Below are positions 1-5,429 of a stretch of 5,429 nucleotides of DNA, piece by piece. Source of the stretch: Bacillota bacterium. Lineage in GTDB: Bacteria; Bacillota; Bacilli; Alicyclobacillales; SLC66. A program made the translations under genes and the position numbers. The notes beneath the pieces are model-generated. The model searched no databases. It was not told where the DNA came from and saw only the letters and a list, made by a program, of their open reading frames with translations. Each line of letters starts with the position of its first letter. Position 1 is the stretch's first letter. The DNA is taken from assembly GCA_021821225.1 (NCBI GenBank), contig JAKACR010000206.1, forward strand, positions 1 through 5,429, written 5' to 3'.

Positions 1-841
1 CCGCCAATTCAGGCACAAGCGCGTAATTCGAGACAATAACCGCACCGTGCACGCCGCCCGGCTGCAGATGACCTGTGACTGCCCCGCCGTCAAACCCGCC
101 TACGGCGGACGATCCGGGGCGGACGGTCCTGTGCGCCGTCGCCGGAAGCGGCACGCTGATTGAGCGCGCGAGCGTGTTCTCCACGGGCCAGATCAGACTG
201 GCATCCTGCGGGGCGACATCCGCGCCATAGCCCGAGAACACGATGGACAGGTACGGCAAGCGGCCGTGGCTTGCATAGGGAGTAAAATTGAAGTGATCTT
301 TTTCTAGAATACGGATGGTTGCGGCCACCAGTCCGTCGTCATTGCGCGGAAAAGGGCTGTTCGATCCGTTGTTCTTGCCTGCGTAGTATGCCTCGCCATG
401 CGGCAAAGGAAGAAATTGACCCGGATGAAGTGGATTGCCCACGACCGAACCGGTCAGATTGAACTGGCCGTACGACACCTGCTTGTAGTAGCTTGCGACA
501 GAACCCGTCGCGCCAAAATACAATTTTTGATAGACAGAAAGCGGTTGCGTGGCGTGCTGGCCGCGAAAAACCACGCAGACCACCAACATGCGTGCGTTAT
601 GCGCGGGAGGGGATGGAGAAACTGCCGGTATCGCGCCCCCGGCATGCGCCACCCTGCGGTCGATCGCCATCGGGGAGGATGTCCGGCGCGCCGCCCTTGG
701 CGCACCGCCTTCCGTCGCGAGCGCCGAGCGCCTGAAAGCGGCGGCCTTCATCCCCATCGCGAAACGTCCGTGCGATACAGCCACCACGCCGCACGCCAGT
801 ACACCGACAATTACAGCAAACCACACCTTCGTCCAACGCAA
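1..841 (-). CDS. Secreted M6-family metalloprotease (immune inhibitor A type), 5' part only
   Basis: An open frame of 280 codons runs from a TTG at 841 off the left edge. Residues 1-25 look like an export signal: MRWTK, then a hydrophobic run WFAVIVGVLACGVVAV. The Cys at 17 sits inside this run, so a lipoprotein is possible but the lipobox is poor. Residues 30-80 are Ala/Arg/Pro-rich, like a linker or propeptide. Residues 85-280 match the N-terminal half of M6 peptidases: LVVCVVF, SVYQKLYFG, GSVASYYKQVSYGQFNL (113-129), IVFSGYGAD (200-208), LIWPVE, and SNYALVPELA (271-280). In the family that last motif comes just before the HExxH zinc site, which would lie beyond base 1, so catalysis cannot be judged. 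Likely role: extracellular protein degradation. TTG is preferred because GGGTGGGG lies 7 bases upstream and the next in-frame start (GTG at 826) lacks a good site and shortens the signal peptide. The frame closes upstream at a TGA (869-871). Family call is firm; substrate unknown. Confidence 0.85.
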   Translation of the reverse strand, partial: MRWTKVWFAVIVGVLACGVVAVSHGRFAMGMKAAAFRRSALATEGGAPRAARRTSSPMAIDRRVAHAGGAIPAVSPSPPAHNARMLVVCVVFRGQHATQPLSVYQKLYFGATGSVASYYKQVSYGQFNLTGSVVGNPLHPGQFLPLPHGEAYYAGKNNGSNSPFPRNDDGLVAATIRILEKDHFNFTPYASHGRLPYLSIVFSGYGADVAPQDASLIWPVENTLARSISVPLPATAHRTVRPGSSAVGGFDGGAVTGHLQPGGVHGAVIVSNYALVPELA

Positions 842-848
842 AACTGAT

Positions 849-856
849 CCCCACCC
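849..856 (-). promoter_or_regulatory. Ribosome binding site supporting the TTG start of the M6 protease
   Basis: On the minus strand GGGTGGGG stands 7 bases before the TTG at 841. No ATG lies in frame between the upstream stop (869-871) and the signal-peptide core, so this site decides the start. The ATG visible nearby at 861-859 is in another frame. Confidence 0.55.
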
Positions 857-955
857 GCCATGAAAACATCACCGTTCCGCTGTTCGTCGATCTTCTCCGT
901 GTCCGCACGGGAACGGATATCAATCTACTTGATCTTACAACGGAAGTCGGGCTTG

Positions 956-1426
956 TTACAAGAACCCGCCGCGGGGCGTCGCAAGCAGATTCTCCGATTC
1001 CGCCACCCCACCGTACAATATGGTCCACAATGTACTCGCGGCGCTCTCGCCGACGGCGGCAAACGTGCGGCCGAACAGCCGGCAGGCGGCGTCCTTGCCG
1101 AGCCCTCCGGCGTGCGCCACAAATCGCTCCAGAGACGTATGAGAGTTCGACAATTCCACACACACCGCCGCATTGGCGACGGTCGCGCGCACCTTGCGCG
1201 CGTTGCGGACAATCCGGGAATTCCGGCTCAACAGTCGTTCGATCATCCTCTCGTCAAAGCCGGCCACCACCTCCGGCGCAAAGTCCGCAAACGCCGCGCG
1301 AAACGCTTCCCACCTCCGTTCGACCACCATCCGGCTGAATCCCGTAATGAACACCACCTTGGTCAAAACGGCGAAAAACTGCCGGTCGCTCCCGGCCCAA
1401 ACATGGTTTTCCTCCATTCTCATCAC
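956..1426 (-). CDS. DNA-3-methyladenine glycosylase I-like protein (Tag family), divergent
   Basis: 156 codons if started at GTG 1426; ATG at 1423 or 1417 are alternatives and no start has a strong ribosome binding site. The region from residue 14 (DRQFFAVLTKVVF) through VVERRWEAFRAAFADF (34-49), VVAGFDERMIERLL (53-66) and RIVRNARKVRATVANA (71-86) follows the Tag/COG2818 pattern. The tail FAAVGESAA near residues 122-130 matches the family's F-x-x-(L/V)-G-E segment. Tag enzymes excise 3-methyladenine from alkylated DNA in the cytoplasm. Oddities: the N-terminal zinc Cys and His of E. coli Tag are absent, only two Cys occur (89, 115), and by my hand alignment catalytic Glu38 falls on Val and Trp46 on Arg. 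The protein is short compared with about 187 residues for E. coli Tag. It may be a diverged paralogue with altered or lost activity. It lies downstream of a terminator, so it probably has its own promoter, which I could not place. Confidence 0.68.
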   Translation of the reverse strand: MMRMEENHVWAGSDRQFFAVLTKVVFITGFSRMVVERRWEAFRAAFADFAPEVVAGFDERMIERLLSRNSRIVRNARKVRATVANAAVCVELSNSHTSLERFVAHAGGLGKDAACRLFGRTFAAVGESAASTLWTILYGGVAESENLLATPRGGFL

Positions 1427-1503
1427 CGCCCGCTCTCAGAGTAACCTGATTGCGCGGGGTTGGCGATATGATTTTGGACAGTGACCACTCTTATAGGATG
1501 TTC

Positions 1504-1529
1504 AAAAAAACTGCCGCCGACGGCGACAG
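1504..1529 (-). terminator. Rho-independent terminator after the two-helix membrane protein gene
   Basis: On the minus strand CTGTCGCC and GGCGGCAG pair around a three-base loop, 8 base pairs including one G-T wobble, followed directly by seven T (1504-1510). It lies 28 bases past the stop codon at 1558-1560. It probably ends transcription of the rapZ-yvcK-whiA-crh-membrane protein unit and separates it from the glycosylase-like gene. Confidence 0.85.
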
Positions 1530-1557
1530 CACACCATCCAGGTCCATTTCCCTTCCC

Positions 1558-2052
1558 TCAACGCCGCACACCGATCCTCTTCAGACGCCAACGGCGGCCC
1601 ATCCCCCGCCTCTTTCGCACTGTCCGGCGCATCGCCCACAAGGGAGCGACAGCAAGCAGCGCGAGCGCGATGATGATGGCGGGACCGATCGTCTCCGACT
1701 CCACGACGGGTTCGAATGTCAGGGTGGTCGGCGTATGACCGTCGATTCTGACAAACATGCCGTCGGCCGCAAACGTCGTTGCGGTGGCGGGCAATTCCAC
1801 GTATTGGTAGTAAGCGTCATAAAACCGCATGCTCCCTGAGGCGATGGTGCCACCGTAGCGCCAGTCGCCCAAGACGGACTGGCCAATCGTTATCTCGCGC
1901 AAAAATGGGTTGGCCGGTTGGAATGGGTTCAAGGATATAAAAAGCCACAACAGCATGGTGACCACACCCGCCAGCCAAATCAAGGCCGCCGACGATACCC
2001 TTCTCTTGCGCGAGGTTGCGCGCAAAACGAGTATTCTCCTGCGGTTGTGCAT
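1558..2052 (-). CDS. Unrecognised protein with two membrane segments
   Basis: 164 codons from ATG at 2052, with GGGAGG eight bases upstream, to TGA. I do not recognise the family. The N-terminus is strongly basic (MHNRRR, then RKRR near 15-18). A hydrophobic helix spans about 21-41 (ALIWLAGVVTMLLWLFISL), a polar stretch of about 80 residues rich in Tyr, Phe and Thr follows (42-120), then a second helix at about 122-140 (IGPAIIIALALLAVAPLW) and a very basic tail (RRTVRKRRG and on). By the positive-inside rule both ends are cytoplasmic and the middle domain faces outward. It lies 231 bases after crh and before a terminator, so it is probably the last gene of that transcription unit. Nothing seen gives an enzymatic function; a role in the cell envelope is only suggested by topology. 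That it is coding is supported by the ribosome binding site, the two coherent helices and the terminator. Confidence 0.75.
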   Translation of the reverse strand: MHNRRRILVLRATSRKRRVSSAALIWLAGVVTMLLWLFISLNPFQPANPFLREITIGQSVLGDWRYGGTIASGSMRFYDAYYQYVELPATATTFAADGMFVRIDGHTPTTLTFEPVVESETIGPAIIIALALLAVAPLWAMRRTVRKRRGMGRRWRLKRIGVRR

Positions 2053-2283
2053 GGTCGTCGCCTCCCGGCTCCGTCAAGAGACGAAGCCCGCCGCTCGGTC
2101 CCGCCCATCCTCCGCCCGGAGCGCCGGCTGGATCGAAGGGAGACCGTCCATACAGCTTATGAGCCGACAAGCCTCCATATCCCCGCAATACCGCGTTGAC
2201 AGACCTTTTTCCCGCTTTAGAAAATAATGGCGCTTCAACATCGTACGCCACACCCAGTTTCAGGCGCCGCCGCCACAGTCCAC
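2053..2283. other. GC-rich spacer between crh and the membrane protein gene
   Basis: No gene is accepted here. On the minus strand there is no hairpin with a T-run after the crh stop, so read-through into the next gene is expected. A minus-strand frame opening at GTG 2251 crosses the spacer but runs on for most of its length inside the membrane protein gene in another phase, and its composition is not gene-like. On the plus strand TTGACA (2196-2201) and TAGAAA (2218-2223), 16 bases apart, look like a weak promoter that would read antisense to crh. Confidence 0.5.
2061..2066 (-). promoter_or_regulatory. Ribosome binding site of the two-helix membrane protein
   Basis: GGGAGG on the minus strand stands 8 bases before the ATG at 2052. 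It is one of the two best sites in the window and supports that this unrecognised frame is translated from this start. Confidence 0.75.
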
Positions 2284-2541
2284 CTACTCTTGTTCCGCCA
2301 CCATGGCTGCAAGACGCTGCACGGCGTGGTCGCTGTCCGATCCTTCGGCGCGCAATGTGACCGTCGCTCCCTTAGGAATCACGAGCGACATCACGCCCAT
2401 GATGCTCTTGGCGTTGACCGTTTTACCGTCTTTTTCCAATATCACGTCGCTGCTGAACTTGTTCGCCTCTTGCACAAACAGCGCCGCGGGCCGCGCCTGC
2501 AGTCCCGCCTTGAGATTCACCGTCACCGTTCGTTCTGCCAT
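2284..2541 (-). CDS. crh: Crh, HPr-like catabolite repression protein
   Basis: 85 residues from the second of two tandem ATG codons, ending in TAG. This start places the key residues at standard HPr numbering: Gln at 15 within GLQARPA, where HPr has the phosphorylatable His, and Ser at 46 within NAKSIMG. Crh therefore cannot carry sugar-uptake phosphate from enzyme I. In the family HprK/P phosphorylates Ser46, and the product is a cofactor of CcpA in carbon catabolite repression; in B. subtilis Crh also binds methylglyoxal synthase. The stretch ARPAALFVQEANKFSSDV is very close to B. subtilis Crh as I recall it. AGGAGG (2550-2555) is 8 bases from this ATG and 5 from the one at 2544, which also favours the second. 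The position directly after whiA matches the B. subtilis order. The gene has its own candidate promoter and a structured leader in addition to likely read-through from whiA. An ordinary HPr gene and hprK must lie elsewhere if the regulation is conserved. Confidence 0.93.
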   Translation of the reverse strand: MAERTVTVNLKAGLQARPAALFVQEANKFSSDVILEKDGKTVNAKSIMGVMSLVIPKGATVTLRAEGSDSDHAVQRLAAMVAEQE

Positions 2542-2549
2542 CATACGTG

Positions 2550-2555
2550 CCTCCT
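2550..2555 (-). promoter_or_regulatory. Ribosome binding site of crh
   Basis: A perfect AGGAGG on the minus strand lies 8 bases before ATG 2541 and 5 before ATG 2544. The spacing favours the downstream ATG, in agreement with the residue numbering of Crh. Confidence 0.85.
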
Positions 2556-2559
2556 GTAA

Positions 2560-2573
2560 GCGTCCTCAGACGC
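2560..2573 (-). other. Small hairpin just upstream of the crh ribosome binding site
   Basis: GCGTC-TGAG-GACGC on the minus strand forms a perfect 5-base-pair stem with a 4-base loop. Its 3' arm ends 4 bases before AGGAGG. It has no T-run and is not a terminator. It could affect ribosome access or mRNA stability, but no such effect is shown by the sequence. Confidence 0.45.
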
Positions 2574-2606
2574 ACAAAATCTCACTCAGAAAATTGACAA
2601 GCAAAC

Positions 2607-2626
2607 AGGCATATACGACTATGCCT
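2607..2626 (-). other. Inverted repeat in the crh leader
   Basis: The arms AGGCATA and TATGCCT match perfectly over 7 bases around a 6-base loop. On the minus strand the sequence after it is T-rich but has no solid T-run near the stem, so at most a weak terminator for whiA. It starts a few bases after the predicted transcription start and could also be an operator or an RNA structure. Confidence 0.45.
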
Positions 2627-2637
2627 TTAATTATCAC

Positions 2638-2646
2638 ATTATACCA
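2638..2646 (-). promoter_or_regulatory. Candidate extended -10 promoter of crh
   Basis: The minus strand reads TGGTATAAT: a consensus TATAAT (2638-2643) with the TG of an extended -10 one base before it. No good -35 box stands 17 bases upstream, where the whiA stop codon lies; extended -10 promoters often tolerate this. Predicted start near 2631, giving a leader of about 90 bases. It would let crh be expressed apart from whiA. Confidence 0.6.
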
Positions 2647-2663
2647 GTAAAGCGCGGCACATG

Positions 2664-3602
2664 CTACGGCAGTCCCTGTTTAGACCGCAACTTTTGTGCC
2701 AATTCGTCCAATCTTCTCAGCCTATGATTCAATCCCGACTTGCTCACCTTCTCAGGCAGCGCCTCACTCAGTTCCTGGAGCGTGATTTCCGGATGGGCCA
2801 GCCGCTTCTCGGCCACAACGCGCAATTTGGGGGGAAGCCGGTCCAGGCCGATCTCCTGCTCCAGAAAACGGATGTTTTCCAGTTGTCGCACTGCGGCGGA
2901 AATCGTTTTGTTGAGATTGGCGGTCTCGCAGTTCACCAGCCGGTTGACCTGGTTGCGCATCTCCTTGACGATGCGCACATCCTCAAAGTGCAGCAGGGCC
3001 TGATGGGCGCCGATCAATCCCAGAAATTCGACGATCTTTTCGCCCTCTTTTACATAAATGACAAAGCCCCGTTTGCGCGCGATCACTTTTGCATGCAGTT
3101 CAAACCCTGCCATCAGGTCACACAGCGCCTCCGCGTGCGCGCGGCTCCGGCTCTGCAGCTCAAGATGGTACGAAGTGCCGTCCGGATCATTGACAGATCC
3201 CCCGCCAAGAAAAGCGCCGCGCAGATACGCCTTCTTGCAGCAGGCGCGGCGCACGGACGCCGGAGGAATCCGTTCGGAGACAGCATCTTTGCAACGCAGG
3301 TCCATGCGCTCCAGAAACTCCAGCGGCGCGCGGCGCATGCGGACAATATAGACGTTGTTCTTCTTGAGTCTCATCTTACGCTGCACCAGAACCTCCAGCG
3401 GCGATCCCGAATGTTCCTTCAGCAGCGTGTAGATGCGCCGCGCGATGGCCGCATTCTCCGTGGCGACATCAAGCACCGGATTCTCTTCCTGTCGCACGAT
3501 CTGCCCGCAATGGCTGAGCAACGCGAGCAGTTCCGCCCTTTCGCAGCAGGATTTTCCGTGCGCCTGTGTGACTTCTTTTTTCGTGCGCGCAGCGAACGAC
3601 AT
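2664..3602 (-). CDS. whiA: WhiA, DNA-binding regulator of sporulation/division type
   Basis: 312 residues from ATG 3602 to TAG, close to the 316 of B. subtilis WhiA. The ATG is chosen over the in-frame GTG at 3617 because the family starts MSFAxxTKKE and because GGGGGG lies 7 bases before it. The N-terminal LAGLIDADG homing-endonuclease-like domain covers about 1-220: TENAAIARRIYTLL (48-61), RKMRLKKNNVYIVR (75-88), CCKKAYLRGAFLGGGSVNDP (121-140) and VNRLVNCETANLNKTI (219-234). It is not expected to cut DNA. The C-terminal helix-turn-helix covers about 274-298 (ITLQELSEAL, SKSGLNHRLRRL). In Streptomyces WhiA controls sporulation septation genes; in B. subtilis it acts in cell division and chromosome segregation more than as a classical regulator. 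It follows yvcK by 43 bases and is probably cotranscribed with it. Nothing in it looks broken. Confidence 0.95.
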   Translation of the reverse strand: MSFAARTKKEVTQAHGKSCCERAELLALLSHCGQIVRQEENPVLDVATENAAIARRIYTLLKEHSGSPLEVLVQRKMRLKKNNVYIVRMRRAPLEFLERMDLRCKDAVSERIPPASVRRACCKKAYLRGAFLGGGSVNDPDGTSYHLELQSRSRAHAEALCDLMAGFELHAKVIARKRGFVIYVKEGEKIVEFLGLIGAHQALLHFEDVRIVKEMRNQVNRLVNCETANLNKTISAAVRQLENIRFLEQEIGLDRLPPKLRVVAEKRLAHPEITLQELSEALPEKVSKSGLNHRLRRLDELAQKLRSKQGLP

Positions 3603-3609
3603 CGAAAAG

Positions 3610-3615
3610 CCCCCC
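3610..3615 (-). promoter_or_regulatory. Ribosome binding site deciding the whiA start
   Basis: A run of six G on the minus strand lies 7 bases before ATG 3602. It overlaps the alternative GTG start region (3615-3617), which makes that GTG unlikely as the real start. Confidence 0.55.
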
Positions 3616-3645
3616 ACGTGAAATTGCGGTTACCATCGGTCGCGG

Positions 3646-4806
3646 CTACTTGCGGCGATGCTCCCGTCCGATGAGCGACAACACCTGTGTCGCTACCAAA
3701 TCCGCGTCATGGCGCGCGTACATGGCATAGTGAAGAAAGTTGCGCGCGATCACGGTGAGGCCGAGTTTGTGCAACTTCTCCACATCGGCCACCACCGGAT
3801 GGGATCCTTTGGATTCGTATTGTTCAATCACTGATACCGGCACGGTGGCGGAATTGACGATAATCATGTCAAACAACCCCAAACCGACGTGATCGTACAC
3901 CGCCTGCACGTGATCCGACGCCGCATATCCGTCCGTCTCGCCAGGCTGCGTCATCACGTTGCAGATATAGATCACCTTTGCCGGAGACCGGCGGATCGCA
4001 TCCGCGATGCCGGGCACCAGCAGATTCGGAAGGATACTGGTGTACAGGCTGCCCGGTCCCACCACGATCGCGTCGGCCTGCCGAACCGCGTCCAGCACCT
4101 CGGGCAGCGGTTCGACATCCGCCGGAACCAGTTCCACCCGGCGTATCCGCTTGCCCTGAAGCGGGATCTGGGATTCACCCAAAACGCGCGAACCGTCTTC
4201 GAAAACGGCCGCCAGACTGACCTCCTGGCGCGCGGCCGGCAGGACTCGCCCGCGCACTGCTAGCACGCGGCTGGTTTCCTTGACCGCCGTCTCAAAATCG
4301 CCCGTGATACTCGTCATGGCGGCCAGGAACAGATTCCCGAAACTGTGCCCGGACAGTTCCGAGCGCGTGTCGAACCGGTACTGCAGCAGTTCTTCGAGCA
4401 ACGGTTCCGTGTCGGCCAACGCGACCAGACAGTTGCGGATGTCGCCCGGAGGCGGCATAAACAGTTCCGAACGCAACCTCCCCGAACTCCCGCCGTCGTC
4501 GGCCACCGTGACGACCGCCGTGATTTCGGCGTCCTGGCCCTTGAGCCCGCGCAACAGGACGGGCTGGCCGGTCCCGCCGCCGATGGCGACGACGCGCGGC
4601 CGGCGCGCCACCTGTAACGCCTGCAATTTCTCCCGCGCCCTGTCGCGAAGGTACAGCGCCGCGATGGAGATGCCGCCGAACACGACGCAGACCGTGCCAA
4701 ACATCCACCATTTGAGCGCGGGGATCTGTACGGCAAACGTTGCGACGATCAACCCCGACCCAAACGCGAGAACAAGCCACGACCATTCTCTCATCCGGCG
4801 TCTCAT
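3646..4806 (-). CDS. yvcK: YvcK/GlmR family protein with an N-terminal membrane anchor
   Basis: 386 residues from ATG 4806 to TAG. Family motifs are intact: IGGGTG (75-80), [12 protein letters not shown] (101-112), PPGDIRNCL (119-127), [11 protein letters not shown] (153-163), [19 protein letters not shown] (249-267) and [12 protein letters not shown] (283-294). In B. subtilis this protein (GlmR) is needed for growth on gluconeogenic carbon, binds UDP-GlcNAc and steers carbon into cell-wall precursors through GlmS. The B. subtilis form is about 317 residues and soluble. Here about 65 extra residues carry two hydrophobic helices (about 9-30 and 33-53) and a basic linker before the core, so the catalytic-type domain is probably tethered to the inner face of the membrane. 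The ATG overlaps the rapZ stop (ATGA), implying translational coupling. ATG at 4794 is an alternative start that keeps both helices. Related members with such helices are known in Clostridia, so the layout is uncommon rather than new. Confidence 0.94.
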   Translation of the reverse strand: MRRRMREWSWLVLAFGSGLIVATFAVQIPALKWWMFGTVCVVFGGISIAALYLRDRAREKLQALQVARRPRVVAIGGGTGQPVLLRGLKGQDAEITAVVTVADDGGSSGRLRSELFMPPPGDIRNCLVALADTEPLLEELLQYRFDTRSELSGHSFGNLFLAAMTSITGDFETAVKETSRVLAVRGRVLPAARQEVSLAAVFEDGSRVLGESQIPLQGKRIRRVELVPADVEPLPEVLDAVRQADAIVVGPGSLYTSILPNLLVPGIADAIRRSPAKVIYICNVMTQPGETDGYAASDHVQAVYDHVGLGLFDMIIVNSATVPVSVIEQYESKGSHPVVADVEKLHKLGLTVIARNFLHYAMYARHDADLVATQVLSLIGREHRRK

Positions 4807-5429
4807 CGCTCACCATCCCGCGCGACATCGCGATGCTCCACCGTCACCGCGCGCGTCTTTTGCAGGTGCTCCCGCAGGCGTTCGCCGACCGCCACCGACC
4901 GGTGCCGCCCGCCCGTGCAACCGATGCCGATCACCAGTTGCGCCTTGCCTTCCCGCGTGTATTCGGGAATGAGAAAATCCAGCATGTCAAACAGTTTGGC
5001 CGTGAACTGCTGCGTTTCCGGCCACTTCATGACATAATCGTACACATCCCGGTCGCATCCCGTACGCATGCGCAATTCGTCGACATAGTACGGGTTGGGA
5101 AGGAAACGGACATCAAACACAAGATCGGCGTCGATCGGAATGCCGTACTTGAAGCCGAACGACACCACGTGAAGTTCCAGCCCGCCTCCTTGCGCCGCCG
5201 CCTGGACGTGGTGTGTCAGGAGATCCTTGAGATCGGTCGGGCGCAGGCGACTGGTGTCAAGCACCAGATCAGCCCGGCGGCGCACCTCCTCCAGCAGCGC
5301 CCGTTCATGCGCGATGCCGTCGAGCAGACGTCCCCTGTGCGCGGACGGATGGCGCCTGCGCGACGCCTTGTAGCGCCTGACCAGACTGTCGTCGTCCGCC
5401 TCCAGATAAATGATCTGATAGGGGATCCC
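4803..5429 (-). CDS. rapZ: RapZ (YvcJ) family protein, 3' part
   Basis: 208 codons up to TGA; the gene enters from the right edge, and roughly 80-90 N-terminal residues, including the P-loop, lie outside. The frame is continuous to base 5429 and begins with IIYLEADDDSLVRRYKASRR, the end of the nucleotide-binding domain. It continues with RADLVLDTS, then the C-terminal domain: FGFKYGIPIDADLVFDVRFL, NPYYVDELRMRTG and IGIGCTGGRHRSV. All conserved blocks of the visible part are present. E. coli RapZ binds the small RNA GlmZ and senses glucosamine-6-phosphate to control GlmS; in Gram-positives YvcJ hydrolyses nucleotides, affects competence in B. subtilis, and its RNA role is unclear. Its stop overlaps the yvcK start by four bases. 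Pairing with yvcK links two proteins that both influence amino-sugar synthesis. Confidence 0.96.
   Translation of the reverse strand, partial: GIPYQIIYLEADDDSLVRRYKASRRRHPSAHRGRLLDGIAHERALLEEVRRRADLVLDTSRLRPTDLKDLLTHHVQAAAQGGGLELHVVSFGFKYGIPIDADLVFDVRFLPNPYYVDELRMRTGCDRDVYDYVMKWPETQQFTAKLFDMLDFLIPEYTREGKAQLVIGIGCTGGRHRSVAVGERLREHLQKTRAVTVEHRDVARDGER

Noticed and set aside
732..749. TGAAAGCG-like sequence resembling a catabolite-responsive element
   Set aside because: Only the left half fits the consensus, and it lies inside the protease coding region.
892..911. Hairpin-forming sequence CCGTG-CGGA-CACGG on the minus strand as terminator of the glycosylase-like gene
   Set aside because: The stem is only 5 base pairs and no T-run follows.
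597..1163. Minus-strand frame of 188 codons spanning the gap before the protease
   Set aside because: It overlaps two genes with recognisable families in other phases and has a Cys/Arg-rich composition without any motif.
860..1444. Plus-strand frame of 194 codons opposite the glycosylase-like gene
   Set aside because: Arg/His/Pro-rich translation typical of an antisense shadow in GC-rich DNA; the minus-strand frame has family motifs.
2196..2223. Plus-strand promoter-like pair TTGACA and TAGAAA, 16 bases apart
   Set aside because: There is no plus-strand gene downstream; it would only make RNA antisense to crh, and the -10 box is poor. Kept as a remark in the spacer entry.
1817..2251. Minus-strand frame of 144 codons from GTG 2251
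   Set aside because: Over half of it overlaps the two-helix protein gene in another phase. It has no good ribosome binding site, its Gly/Pro/His-rich composition looks like a shadow, and the overlapping gene has the better start and a terminator.
2661..3674. Plus-strand frame of 337 codons opposite whiA
   Set aside because: It is the antisense of whiA, whose motifs are unmistakable; the long opening follows from codon bias.

Overview
The window reads as a chromosomal segment of a moderately GC-rich, spore-former-type Bacillota bacterium. The gene order rapZ-yvcK-whiA-crh is the conserved Bacillales block, and a true Crh (Gln at position 15, Ser at 46) points to Bacillales. An Alicyclobacillaceae-like genome would fit the base composition, but this is only a guess. 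All seven genes lie on the minus strand, so transcription runs from base 5429 towards base 1.

Right half (2284-5429): the 3' part of rapZ (P-loop/RNA-binding family) overlaps the start of yvcK (glmR) by 4 bases. After 43 bases comes whiA, and after a 122-base leader comes crh. The leader carries a near-consensus extended -10 promoter and two hairpins. The block links sensing of cell-wall precursor and carbon flux (RapZ, YvcK/GlmR), a morphogenesis and division regulator (WhiA), and a cofactor of carbon catabolite repression (Crh).

Middle (1504-2283): a 231-base GC-rich spacer with no gene I accept leads to an unrecognised protein with two membrane segments and a strong ribosome binding site. 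A clear intrinsic terminator (1504-1529) follows and probably ends the rapZ-crh transcription unit.

Left part (1-1426): a short protein related to DNA-3-methyladenine glycosylase I (Tag family) lacks the residues that are catalytic in E. coli Tag. After 114 bases comes the 5' part of a secreted M6-family (immune-inhibitor-A type) metalloprotease. It appears to start at TTG and runs off the left edge shortly before its expected zinc motif.

I see no tRNA, rRNA, CRISPR array, insertion sequence or phage gene. I found no convincing undescribed multi-gene system. The least explained elements are the two-helix protein, the membrane-anchored form of YvcK, the divergent glycosylase and the structured crh leader.
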